64,000 bases of DNA from Salmonella bongori NCTC 12419 (GTDB taxonomy: Bacteria > Pseudomonadota > Gammaproteobacteria > Enterobacterales > Enterobacteriaceae). The notes beneath the pieces were generated by a model. It was not told where the DNA came from. It searched no databases and was given only the letters and a program-made list of their open reading frames with translations. Positions 8,796 to 17,036 of the stretch are shown here, piece by piece. Location: contig NC_015761.1 of assembly GCF_000252995.1 (NCBI RefSeq), positions 4,278,001 through 4,342,000 of the forward strand. The letters are read 5' to 3'. Each line of letters starts with the position of its first letter. The first letter of the stretch is position 1. Position numbers and translations under genes: made by a program.

Positions 8796-10739
8796 TTACT
8801 TAGTTAAATCAACCTGATAAAGAGCAAAACCGATATCATCGGCGGCGACTTTTTTCATGGGATACTGTCCTTTCTCTTTGATAAAGGCGGCGGCTTTATC
8901 GCCCGGTGAGGTTTCAAAACGGATATCCAGCGTTGTATCGCTGTGGACTGGCGCCAGTCGCCAGTTATTATCCGCCGCTGGATGGATTTCACCCGCGCGT
9001 TTAGACTCTGCGCCAATCCATGCCGCCAGTACGGAGCGATTTTCATCCGGAGACGCAAAGGCGATATGGCTGTCGCCTGTACCGGCAAACTTGCCACCGT
9101 AAGCGCGATAGTTATTCGTGGCGACCAGGAATGTGGCGTTCGGGTCGACAGGCTTACCGTTAAAGGTCAGATTTTTAATTCGTTCTGCCTGGGGATTCAC
9201 CATCTGGCATTCGCCATCATAGCGGGCGGGCTGTGTCACATCGATTTGATAATTCACGCCGTCAATAACATCGAAGTTATAGGTGCGGAAACCGTCCCAG
9301 TTGATCAATGATTGTGGTTTGTTGCTGTGGATATCTATTTGGTTAAACTGTCCGGCAGAACATTCCAGCCACTCTTTTATCTCTTTGCCGCTGGCTTTCA
9401 CCACCACCAGAGTATTGGGATAGAGATAAAGATCGGCGGCGTTACGGAAGGTCAACGGGCCTTTTTCTACCTCGACGAAGCTGGCGGGATCGTTTTTACG
9501 TCCCCCGACTTTAAATGGCGCGGCAGCGGAAAGTACCGGCAGTTTCGCCAGATCCGGATCGCCCTGAATAACGTGTTCCACATACGCTTTTTGTGCGTTA
9601 TTCACCACCTGTACGGTAGGATCGTCCTGCACCAGAGCAAGATAACTGTACATGTTATCGGCGGATTTACCGATAGGCTTGCTGACAAACTCGCGGGTAG
9701 CATTGTGGTCGGCTTTCAGAATCGCCACCAGCTTACGGTCTTCCGCCGCCAGCGACTTTTTAGCGGCGGCGTCGTAAATGGGCCTCGCTTCCGCTTTCGC
9801 CTGCGTGACCTGCCACTTGCCGCTGTCGTTATTGAGCACCAGATCGACCACGCCCAGATGGTCGCCCCACATGCCAGGCATTACCGCAGGAATGCCGTTA
9901 AGCGTACCTTTGGCGATATTCGCGCCTTTGATGTCGGCAAAATCTTTGCCCGGGAAGACCGCGTGCGCGTGGCCAAACATAATAGCGTCTACGCCGGGGA
10001 CCTCACTGAGGTAATAAACTGAGTTTTCCGCCATGCTGTGGTAAGGATCGGCAGAAAGGCCTGAGTGCGCAATCACCACCACGATATCAGCGCCTTTCTC
10101 GCGCATTTCAGGTACATATTTCCGGGCGGTTTGTGTGATGTCGTTCACCGTGACTTTCCCGCTCAGATTCGCTTTATCCCAGATCATAATCTGCGGCGGG
10201 ACGAAGCCGATATAACCGATTTTTAACGTTTGTGGATTGCCGTCTTTATCAATCACGTTTGTCTCTTTAATCAGATAAGGCGTAAAGAGCGGCTTTTGGG
10301 TCTTAATATCGATAATATTGGCGTTAACATAAGGGAATTTCGCGCCGGCCAGTGCGTTATGCAGGTAGTCCAGACCATAATTAAATTCATGATTGCCGAG
10401 GTTTCCTACCGCGTAATCCAGAGTGTTGAGCGCTTTATAGACCGGGTGAATATCCCCTTTTTTAAGCCCTTTTGTCGCCACATAGTCACCCAGTGGACTT
10501 CCCTGAATCAGGTCGCCGTTATCCACCAGCACGCTGTTTTTGACTTCATTTCGGGCGGCATTAATCAAACTTGCGGTACGTACCAATCCGAATTTTTCGG
10601 TTGCGGTATCCTTGTAATAATCGAAATCCATCATATTACTATGTAAATCAGTAGTTTCCATGATACGGAGATCGACGGTAGCCGCATTCACGCTGGCGGC
10701 GATCAGCGTAGCCAGAAGCGTTGCACTAAACTTAATCAT
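8796..10739 (-). CDS. cpdB: Periplasmic 2',3'-cyclic-nucleotide phosphodiesterase/3'-nucleotidase
   Basis: 647 residues. A Sec signal peptide (MIKFSATLLATLIAASVNA, about 1-19) leads a calcineurin-like metallophosphatase domain with metal ligands in 'ETTDLHSNMMDFDYY', 'GNHEFNYGLDY' and 'GHAHAVFPG'. A 5'-nucleotidase C-terminal domain (about 390-560) follows, with the nucleotide-binding 'NNYRAYGGKFAG'. It hydrolyses 2',3'-cyclic nucleotides and 3'-AMP in the periplasm. The start at 10739 is chosen because it gives the exact E. coli CpdB length and places the signal peptide first; the open frame runs 243 bases further upstream without signs of coding. Divergent from cysQ. Confidence 0.96.
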   Translation of the reverse strand: MIKFSATLLATLIAASVNAATVDLRIMETTDLHSNMMDFDYYKDTATEKFGLVRTASLINAARNEVKNSVLVDNGDLIQGSPLGDYVATKGLKKGDIHPVYKALNTLDYAVGNLGNHEFNYGLDYLHNALAGAKFPYVNANIIDIKTQKPLFTPYLIKETNVIDKDGNPQTLKIGYIGFVPPQIMIWDKANLSGKVTVNDITQTARKYVPEMREKGADIVVVIAHSGLSADPYHSMAENSVYYLSEVPGVDAIMFGHAHAVFPGKDFADIKGANIAKGTLNGIPAVMPGMWGDHLGVVDLVLNNDSGKWQVTQAKAEARPIYDAAAKKSLAAEDRKLVAILKADHNATREFVSKPIGKSADNMYSYLALVQDDPTVQVVNNAQKAYVEHVIQGDPDLAKLPVLSAAAPFKVGGRKNDPASFVEVEKGPLTFRNAADLYLYPNTLVVVKASGKEIKEWLECSAGQFNQIDIHSNKPQSLINWDGFRTYNFDVIDGVNYQIDVTQPARYDGECQMVNPQAERIKNLTFNGKPVDPNATFLVATNNYRAYGGKFAGTGDSHIAFASPDENRSVLAAWIGAESKRAGEIHPAADNNWRLAPVHSDTTLDIRFETSPGDKAAAFIKEKGQYPMKKVAADDIGFALYQVDLTK

Positions 10740-11015
10740 CAGAGGCGCCTTATAAAAGCCAGATAGTGGAAAATAGCGATAACAAACAGTAAAACCCGAT
10801 AGGGCATGAGGATCGGGCTGACAATCGATTTGACCGTCGCCAGGAGAAGACGCAACGGCCCATCCGGCTGGTTTCTTGCGATTGTTCACAGAAGGGTGAA
10901 TCATGCCATGAAAAGTAGTATCAAAACCGCAGACGGTATCACAGTTGGCGGAACCTTTAACGATCGGGTATAAGTAAAACAACGAGTTAACGCCCCTGTC
11001 ATAAAGAGGTGGAGA

Positions 11016-11756
11016 ATGTTAGAACAAGTATGTCAGCTTGCACGGAACGCGGGCGATGCCATTATGCAGGTTTATGATGGAACCAAACCGATGGAGTTCG
11101 CCCGCAAGCAGGACGATTCTCCGGTCACCGCGGCAGATATCGCCGCACATACCGTGATTCTCGAGGGGTTACGTACACTCACGCCGGATATTCCGGTGCT
11201 TTCGGAGGAAGATCCGCCTGCCTGGGAAGTGCGCCAGCACTGGCAGCGTTACTGGCTGGTCGATCCACTCGACGGCACTAAAGAATTCATTAAGCGCAAT
11301 GGCGAATTTACGGTCAATATCGCGTTGATTGAGCAGGGCAGGCCGGTACTGGGCGTTGTCTATGCGCCAGTGCTAAAAGTCATGTACTGCGCGGCGGAAG
11401 GTAAGGCCTGGAAAGAAGAGTGTGGGGTACGTAAGCAGATTCAGGTCCGGGATGCCCGCCCGCCGCTGGTGGTGATTAGCCGTTCACATACGGATGATGA
11501 ACTCACCGAATATCTCCAGCAGCTCGGCGAACATCAGACGACGTCTATTGGTTCTTCGCTGAAGTTTTGTCTGGTGGCGGAAGGACAGGCGCAGCTTTAC
11601 CCCAGATTTGGACCGACCAGCATCTGGGATACAGCCGCAGGACATGCTATTGCCGTTGCAGCCGGGGCGCACGTTCACGACTGGCAGGGAAAAACGCTGG
11701 ATTATACTCCTCGTGAATCGTTCCTTAACCCCGGCTTCCGGGTGACTATTTACTGA
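11016..11756 (+). CDS. cysQ: 3'(2'),5'-bisphosphate nucleotidase
   Basis: 246-residue inositol-monophosphatase-fold enzyme that hydrolyses PAP, the by-product of sulfate assimilation, to AMP. The lithium-sensitive phosphatase motifs are all visible: LSEEDPP (about 66-72), WLVDPLDGTKEF (about 83-94) and the C-terminal WDTAAGHAIA (about 204-213). A GAGGTGGAGA ribosome site precedes the ATG. The 3' end overlaps convergent ytfJ by 11 bases. Confidence 0.96.
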   Translation: MLEQVCQLARNAGDAIMQVYDGTKPMEFARKQDDSPVTAADIAAHTVILEGLRTLTPDIPVLSEEDPPAWEVRQHWQRYWLVDPLDGTKEFIKRNGEFTVNIALIEQGRPVLGVVYAPVLKVMYCAAEGKAWKEECGVRKQIQVRDARPPLVVISRSHTDDELTEYLQQLGEHQTTSIGSSLKFCLVAEGQAQLYPRFGPTSIWDTAAGHAIAVAAGAHVHDWQGKTLDYTPRESFLNPGFRVTIY

Positions 11757-12303
11757 GCAGCTTATGCAGCAGGTTGACTACCTGCTGTACCTCTTGCTGG
11801 GTTAATGCGCCATCTTTTGCCCATTGAACCCGCCCGTCTTTATCAAGCACGACGACGGCGGAACTCTCTTCTCTTAACTGCCATGCGTTGCGCGCCACGC
11901 CATTGCTGTCGACAATAAATTGCGACCACGGATAGAGTTTTTTATTACTTTCAATGCTGCTACGGACAAACATACCCGATCCCGGGATCGCATCATCGGT
12001 ATTTACAATGGTGGTTGTCTGGTATCTATCGTGTGGAAGGTTGGCCGCTTTAATCGCTTCAATCAGCGTGGCATTTTTCTCCTTCGCTGACGTTCGCCCG
12101 GCAATATGCTGCAGAACGCGCACTTTTCCCGCCAGCTGCGCGCTATTCCAGTTTTTATAGCTAAACTCATCTTTATTCAGCATGAGTTCGCCACGATCGG
12201 TAATCCCCACCGGCGGCACCCGTTGGTTAATTTCAAAGTTATGTGCAGAGGCCATTATCGGGAGTAGCAGGCACGACATTGCCAGAATTTTACGTAGGGT
12301 CAT
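11746..12303 (-). CDS. ytfJ: Periplasmic thioredoxin-fold protein YtfJ
   Basis: 185 residues with a signal peptide (MTLRKILAMSCLLLPIMASA, cleavage after about residue 20). It is followed by a thioredoxin/peroxiredoxin-like fold with no CxxC active site visible. E. coli YtfJ is a periplasmic or envelope protein of unknown reaction. Of two adjacent in-frame ATGs, the second (12303) is chosen because AAGGA abuts the first without spacing but lies six bases before the second. The 3' end overlaps cysQ by 11 bases, tail to tail. Confidence 0.88.
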   Translation of the reverse strand: MTLRKILAMSCLLLPIMASAHNFEINQRVPPVGITDRGELMLNKDEFSYKNWNSAQLAGKVRVLQHIAGRTSAKEKNATLIEAIKAANLPHDRYQTTTIVNTDDAIPGSGMFVRSSIESNKKLYPWSQFIVDSNGVARNAWQLREESSAVVVLDKDGRVQWAKDGALTQQEVQQVVNLLHKLLSK

Positions 12304-12634
12304 GGTCATTCCTTCTTTATTTTTGTGCAGGTGATCCGACCACTTCGGGTCGGCATTTAATCATATGTGCGATTGATGCTTTTTCCCGCAAAGGGGATGC
12401 CACTTTGCGGGGGGGCGCACACTTCCTGTGAAAATTGAAGGCATATACTGACAAAAATGAGCTGATGTTTAGATAATTCTGAATAACTGTAATCAGAAGG
12501 TAAATATACTTATACATACTGGAAACGACATAGATATGGTCTATAGTCATATGGCATTAAAATTTGCGCCTTAAATGAGAACTGTTGGGCCGATTGTGGC
12601 ACCGCAAGGGCGTAATACTCAGCAGGAGACAACA
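12304..12634. other. Divergent ytfJ/ytfK intergenic region
   Basis: About 330 bases without a supported gene. A GC-rich hairpin (CCGACC at 12336-12341 pairing with GGTCGG at 12348-12353) lies in the ytfJ leader. The rest is AT-rich and should hold the two divergent promoters. E. coli ytfK is reported as phosphate- and PhoB-responsive, but I could not find a convincing paired Pho box by eye. Confidence 0.5.
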
Positions 12635-12841
12635 ATGAAAATTTTCCAACGCTACAACCCGCTACAGGTGGCGAAGTACGTGAAGATCCTGTTCCGTGGA
12701 CGGTTATATATCAAGGATGTTGGCGCTTTTGAGTTCGATAAAGGTAAGATTCTTATCCCAAAAGTGAGAGACAAACAGCATTTGTCTGTAATGTCCGAAG
12801 TTAACCGTCAGGTTATGCGTCTGCAAACTGAGATGGCGTAA
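12635..12841 (+). CDS. ytfK: SpoT-stimulating stress protein YtfK
   Basis: Small cytosolic protein of 68 residues starting MKIFQRYNPLQVAKYVK, almost identical to E. coli YtfK, which binds SpoT and tips it to (p)ppGpp synthesis during phosphate or fatty-acid limitation (literature). The start at 12635 has CAGGAGACAAC upstream; the 20-codon upstream extension of the open frame is not conserved family sequence. A terminator-type hairpin shared with convergent ytfL follows the stop. Confidence 0.93.
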   Translation: MKIFQRYNPLQVAKYVKILFRGRLYIKDVGAFEFDKGKILIPKVRDKQHLSVMSEVNRQVMRLQTEMA

Positions 12842-12877
12842 CCAAAGTGCTATGCAGTAGGTTAAAGAAGTAAAAAA

Positions 12878-12902
12878 AACGGCTCCTGAATCAGGAGCCG
12901 TT
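12878..12902 (-). terminator. Intrinsic terminator of ytfL (paeA)
   Basis: Stem AACGGCTCC (12878-12886) pairs with GGAGCCGTT (12894-12902). On the minus strand it is followed by a run of eight T, so it ends ytfL transcription. The plus-strand side lacks a good T-tract. Confidence 0.9.
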
Positions 12903-12923
12903 GATGTTTCTGGCACAGGGTTT

Positions 12924-14267
12924 TCAGGCTGTGCCGTCTTCTTTACCTTTTGCGTCGGGCAGTTTTGGCGCCGGCACGTTAGTTTTATTGTCCAGACGCG
13001 TGACCAGTAGCTGATCGATTCGATAGTTGTCGATATCCACGACTTCAAATTTGTAGCCGGAAAACTTCACCGAATCGGTACGTTTCGGGATCTTACGCAG
13101 CATAAACATCATAAAGCCGCCGATGGTTTCATAGTTGCCGGACTGCGGAAACTCGTCGATATCCAGCACACGCATGACGTCGTCAATCGGCGTACCGCCG
13201 TCAATCAGCCAGGAGTTTTCATCGCGCGCCACGATTTGTTCTTCCAGCCCCTGGCCAACCAGGTCGCCCATCAGCGTGGTCATTACATCGTTCAGTGTAA
13301 TAATGCCGACGACCAGTGCATACTCATTCATAATGACCGCGAAATCTTCGCCCGCTGTTTTGAAACTCTCCAGCGCCTCGGAAAGGGTCAGCGTATCCGG
13401 CACGATCAAGGTATTACGAATTTGTACGCCGCTATTCAGCGCCATACTTTGATTCGCCAGTACGCGATTGAGCAGATCTTTGGAGTCCACATAGCCGATG
13501 ATGTGGTCGATATCTTCATTACACACCAAAAATTTTGAGTGCGGATGCTCAGCGACTTTTTTCTTCAGGCTTTGCTCGTCTTCGTGCAGATCAAACCAGA
13601 TGATACTTTCACGCGACGTCATGGAAGACGGTACGGTGCGGGATTCCAGTTCAAACACGTTTTCAATCAGCTCATGCTCTTGCTTACGCAGAACGCCCGC
13701 CAGCGCGCCGGCTTCCACCACCGCATAAATATCATCGGAAGTGATGTCGTCTTTCCGCACCATTGGAATTTTGAACAGGCGGAAAATGTTGTTTGCCATG
13801 CCGTTAAACAACCACACCAGGGGACGAAAAACGAACAGGCAGAAGCGCATCGGGTTGATGATACGCAAAGCCACAGCTTCTGGCGCAATCATACCGATGC
13901 GTTTCGGGGTTAAATCCGCGAACAGGATAAACAGCCCCGTCACCAGCGAGAAAGAGAGAATAAAGCTCAACTGTTCGGAGAGTTCAGGCGACATATAGTG
14001 CGAGAAAAGGGTGGAAAAGGCGGGCGAAAATGCCGCATCGCCGACGATACCGCCAAGAATCGCGACGGCATTCAGGCCTATTTGCACTACGGTGAAAAAC
14101 ATGCCGGGATTTTCCTGCATTTTTAATACGCGTTGTGCGTTAACGCTGCCTTCATCAGCTAATAACTTAAGCTTAATCTTACGTGACGCGGCAAGCGAGA
14201 TCTCGGAGATGGAGAAGAACGCACTTACAGCGATCAGGCAGAATATAATAAATATACTGTTTAACAT
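12924..14267 (-). CDS. paeA: Polyamine exporter, CNNM/CBS-domain membrane protein
   Basis: 447 residues. An N-terminal DUF21/CNNM membrane domain with about four segments (1-190) is followed by a CBS pair (about 205-330) and a C-terminal CorC/HlyC domain (about 345-425). This is YtfL. In Salmonella it has been named PaeA and shown to protect against cadaverine and putrescine in stationary phase, especially at low Mg2+ (literature). The N-terminal motif ISEISLAASRKIKLKLLADEG is typical of the family. Monocistronic, ending at an intrinsic terminator. Confidence 0.92.
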   Translation of the reverse strand: MLNSIFIIFCLIAVSAFFSISEISLAASRKIKLKLLADEGSVNAQRVLKMQENPGMFFTVVQIGLNAVAILGGIVGDAAFSPAFSTLFSHYMSPELSEQLSFILSFSLVTGLFILFADLTPKRIGMIAPEAVALRIINPMRFCLFVFRPLVWLFNGMANNIFRLFKIPMVRKDDITSDDIYAVVEAGALAGVLRKQEHELIENVFELESRTVPSSMTSRESIIWFDLHEDEQSLKKKVAEHPHSKFLVCNEDIDHIIGYVDSKDLLNRVLANQSMALNSGVQIRNTLIVPDTLTLSEALESFKTAGEDFAVIMNEYALVVGIITLNDVMTTLMGDLVGQGLEEQIVARDENSWLIDGGTPIDDVMRVLDIDEFPQSGNYETIGGFMMFMLRKIPKRTDSVKFSGYKFEVVDIDNYRIDQLLVTRLDNKTNVPAPKLPDAKGKEDGTA

Positions 14268-14449
14268 ATCTTATCCGGCGAAACACCAGATCCTCGGAAG
14301 GGAAGTTTATAAATCCGTGTGGTAACGTTTAATGAAAACCGGCTCGTAGCAGTGAGCCGGAAAGTTCAGGGCTAGTATAGCGTAAGCTACTGTAAAGTCG
14401 CCAGAGGGTTCATTTTTAACTCCGCTTAACGACGTATTCACCCTTGCGA

Positions 14450-15088
14450 TCACGCTCCTGGCGGGAGGCAAACGCCGATTCCACCAATTCCGCAGTAGCC
14501 GTAAGGGTTTTTGTGCAGATACTGTTGGTGCTCATCTTCGGCATAATAAAACGGTGTCGCATGGGCGATTTCGGTGGTGATTGGGCGTGTGTCTCCGGCG
14601 GCGGCCATTGCTGACTGGAAGCGCTCGCGACTGGCGTGAGCGGCGGCGCTCTGCTCCGGCGTTAAGGGATAAATCGCCGATCGGTATTGTGTGCCGTGAT
14701 CGTTGCCCTGCTGCATCCCCTGTGCCGGATCGTGGTTTTCCCAAAAGATCTGTAAAAGTTGCTCATAGCGAATAACCGCAGGATCATACACCACCCGTAC
14801 CGCTTCCGTATGGCCAGTCTGCCCGGAGCAGACTTCCCGGTAGGTTGGGTTCGGCGTGAAGCCGCCTGCATACCCTGCCGCCGTGCTGTATACACCGGGT
14901 AATTGCCAGAATAAACGTTCTACGCCCCAGAAACAGCCCATAGCGAAATAGGCGATCTCCATTCCGGCAGGGACATTGGTCATAGAGTGCTCATTTACCG
15001 CATGTAGAGTGGCGATCGGCATCGGGGTATTGCGTCCTGGTAACGCATCTGCTTGAGTAACAAGATGCTTTTTATCAAATAAACTCAT
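14450..15088 (-). CDS. msrA: Peptide methionine-(S)-S-oxide reductase A
   Basis: 212-residue MsrA. The catalytic motif AMGCFWGVERLF is at about residues 49-60, and resolving cysteines lie near the C-terminus (GYCGIGGIGVCLPPG). It reduces methionine-S-sulfoxide in proteins and free Met. The N-terminal extension (MSLFDKKHLVTQADALPGR) is present as in E. coli. A ribosome site GGGAGAATGGCTC precedes the ATG. Divergent from tamA by about 214 bases. Confidence 0.96.
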   Translation of the reverse strand: MSLFDKKHLVTQADALPGRNTPMPIATLHAVNEHSMTNVPAGMEIAYFAMGCFWGVERLFWQLPGVYSTAAGYAGGFTPNPTYREVCSGQTGHTEAVRVVYDPAVIRYEQLLQIFWENHDPAQGMQQGNDHGTQYRSAIYPLTPEQSAAAHASRERFQSAMAAAGDTRPITTEIAHATPFYYAEDEHQQYLHKNPYGYCGIGGIGVCLPPGA

Positions 15089-15302
15089 GAGCCATTCTCC
15101 CGGAAGCGTTAATTGGCGTTAAGGTTGTAACGAGACGCATCTTTGCACACAATAACAACATTAATGTATCTGGATTTAACCATAAGAAATATTTGGGCTG
15201 TCGTCTGCTTTTCAATCGTAATTGTTGATTTTATGTTAAGCCGCGGAGCGGTAGTGTGATTTTTTTTCCAGGGGTGGGAATAGGGGATATTCAGGAGAAA
15301 AT

Positions 15303-17036
15303 GTGCCACATATCCGTCAGTTATGTTGGATTAGCTTACTGTGTCTGAGCAGCTCTGCGGTCGCCGCAAATGTTCGTCTGAAAGTCGAAGGGCTATCCGG
15401 AGAGCTGGAAAAAAACGTTCGCGCACAGCTCTCTACGATCCAAAGCGATGAGGTTACGCCGGATCGGCGCTTTCGCGCTCGTGTGGATGATGCGATTCGC
15501 GAAGGGCTTAAAGCATTAGGCTATTATGAACCCACCATTAATTTTGATTTGCTGCCGCCGCCAGCGAAAGGGCGGCAGGTCTTAATCGCCAAAGTCACGC
15601 CCGGCCAGCCAGTACTGATTGGCGGCACCAACGTGATTTTACGCGGCGGCGCGCGTACGGATAAAGATTATCTGGCCTTACTGAAGACGCGCCCGGCAAT
15701 CGGCACCGTATTGAACCAGGGCGACTATGACGATTTCAAAAAGTCGTTAACCAGCGTGTCGCTACGTAAAGGCTATTTCGATAGCGAATTTGTGAAAAGC
15801 CAGTTAGGGATTGCCCTTGGCCGTCATCAGGCGTTCTGGGATATTGACTATAACAGCGGCGAGCGTTATCGCTTCGGGCATGTCACCTTTGAAGGATCGC
15901 AGATTCGTGATGCGTATTTACAAAATCTGGTGCCGTTTAAAGAGGGTGATGAATATGAATCAAAAGATTTGGCGGAGCTGAACCGCAGACTTTCCGCTAC
16001 CGGATGGTTTAACTCTGTCGTGGTGGCGCCGGAATTTGAGAAATCCCGCAAAACAAAAATTCTGCCGTTAAAAGGCGTGGTATCGCCGCGTACCGAAAAT
16101 ACAATTGAAACCGGGGTGGGATATTCCACCGACGTCGGGCCGCGCGTGAAAGCGTCGTGGAAAAAACCGTGGATGAACTCTTATGGTCATAGCCTGACCA
16201 CCAGCACCAGTATTTCTGCGCCGGAGCAGGTACTGGATTTTAGTTATAAAATGCCACTGCTGAAAAACCCTCTGGAGCAATACTATCTGGTGCAGGGCGG
16301 TTTTAAACGTACCGATTTGAATGATACCGAGCAGGACTCAACGACGCTTGCCGTCTCGCGTTACTGGGATCTCTCCAGCGGTTGGCAGCGCGCGATTAAC
16401 CTGCGCTGGAGTTTCGACCACTTTACCCAGGGGAACGTCACGAATACCACGATGTTGTTTTACCCGGGCGTGATGATCAGCCGCACCCGCTCACGGGGGG
16501 GCCTGATGCCAACCTGGGGCGATTCGCAGCGCTACTCGGTGGACTACTCGAATACCGCCTGGGGTTCCGATGTGGACTTCTCCGTACTGCAGGCACAAAA
16601 CGTTTGGATTCGTACTTTGTACGATCGCCACCGTTTCGTGATGCGCGCCAATTTAGGCTGGATAGAAACCGGTGATTTCGACAAGGTCCCACCGGATCTG
16701 CGTTTTTTCGCCGGGGGCGATCGCAGTATTCGCGGTTATAAATACAAATCCATTTCACCTAAAGACAGCGATGGCAACCTTAAAGGTGCCTCAAAACTGG
16801 CAACCGGATCGCTGGAGTACCAGTATAACGTTACCGGCAAATGGTGGGGGGCTGTGTTTGTTGATAGCGGTGAGGCAGTGAGTGATATTCGCCGCAGCGA
16901 TTTTAAAACCGGGACCGGGGTCGGTGTGCGTTGGGCGTCGCCGGTCGGCCCTGTCAAACTCGATTTTGCCGTACCGGTCGGCGATAAAGACGAACACGGT
17001 TTGCAGTTTTATATCGGTCTGGGGCCTGAATTATGA
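15303..17036 (+). CDS. tamA: Translocation and assembly module, outer membrane subunit TamA
   Basis: 577-residue Omp85-family protein with a signal peptide (about 1-22, ending AVAA), three POTRA domains (about 23-265) and a C-terminal 16-strand barrel carrying the conserved RGY motif 'GGDRSIRGYKYKS' (about 470-482). With TamB it helps insert or export autotransporters and other outer-membrane proteins and takes part in phospholipid trafficking. The start is GTG at 15303, supported by AGGAG five bases upstream and exact match to E. coli length. The stop overlaps the tamB start by four bases (ATGA). Confidence 0.97.
   Translation: MPHIRQLCWISLLCLSSSAVAANVRLKVEGLSGELEKNVRAQLSTIQSDEVTPDRRFRARVDDAIREGLKALGYYEPTINFDLLPPPAKGRQVLIAKVTPGQPVLIGGTNVILRGGARTDKDYLALLKTRPAIGTVLNQGDYDDFKKSLTSVSLRKGYFDSEFVKSQLGIALGRHQAFWDIDYNSGERYRFGHVTFEGSQIRDAYLQNLVPFKEGDEYESKDLAELNRRLSATGWFNSVVVAPEFEKSRKTKILPLKGVVSPRTENTIETGVGYSTDVGPRVKASWKKPWMNSYGHSLTTSTSISAPEQVLDFSYKMPLLKNPLEQYYLVQGGFKRTDLNDTEQDSTTLAVSRYWDLSSGWQRAINLRWSFDHFTQGNVTNTTMLFYPGVMISRTRSRGGLMPTWGDSQRYSVDYSNTAWGSDVDFSVLQAQNVWIRTLYDRHRFVMRANLGWIETGDFDKVPPDLRFFAGGDRSIRGYKYKSISPKDSDGNLKGASKLATGSLEYQYNVTGKWWGAVFVDSGEAVSDIRRSDFKTGTGVGVRWASPVGPVKLDFAVPVGDKDEHGLQFYIGLGPEL

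Noticed and set aside
9312..10022. Plus-strand 236-codon frame inside cpdB
   Set aside because: Antisense shadow of cpdB, whose metallophosphatase motifs are unmistakable.
12317..12550. Small minus-strand frame in the ytfJ/ytfK gap
   Set aside because: Overlaps divergent promoter DNA, lacks a ribosome site, and composition looks non-coding.
12440..12560. Pho box upstream of ytfK
   Set aside because: Only partial TCATA-like repeats; spacing and sequence do not reach the PhoB consensus.
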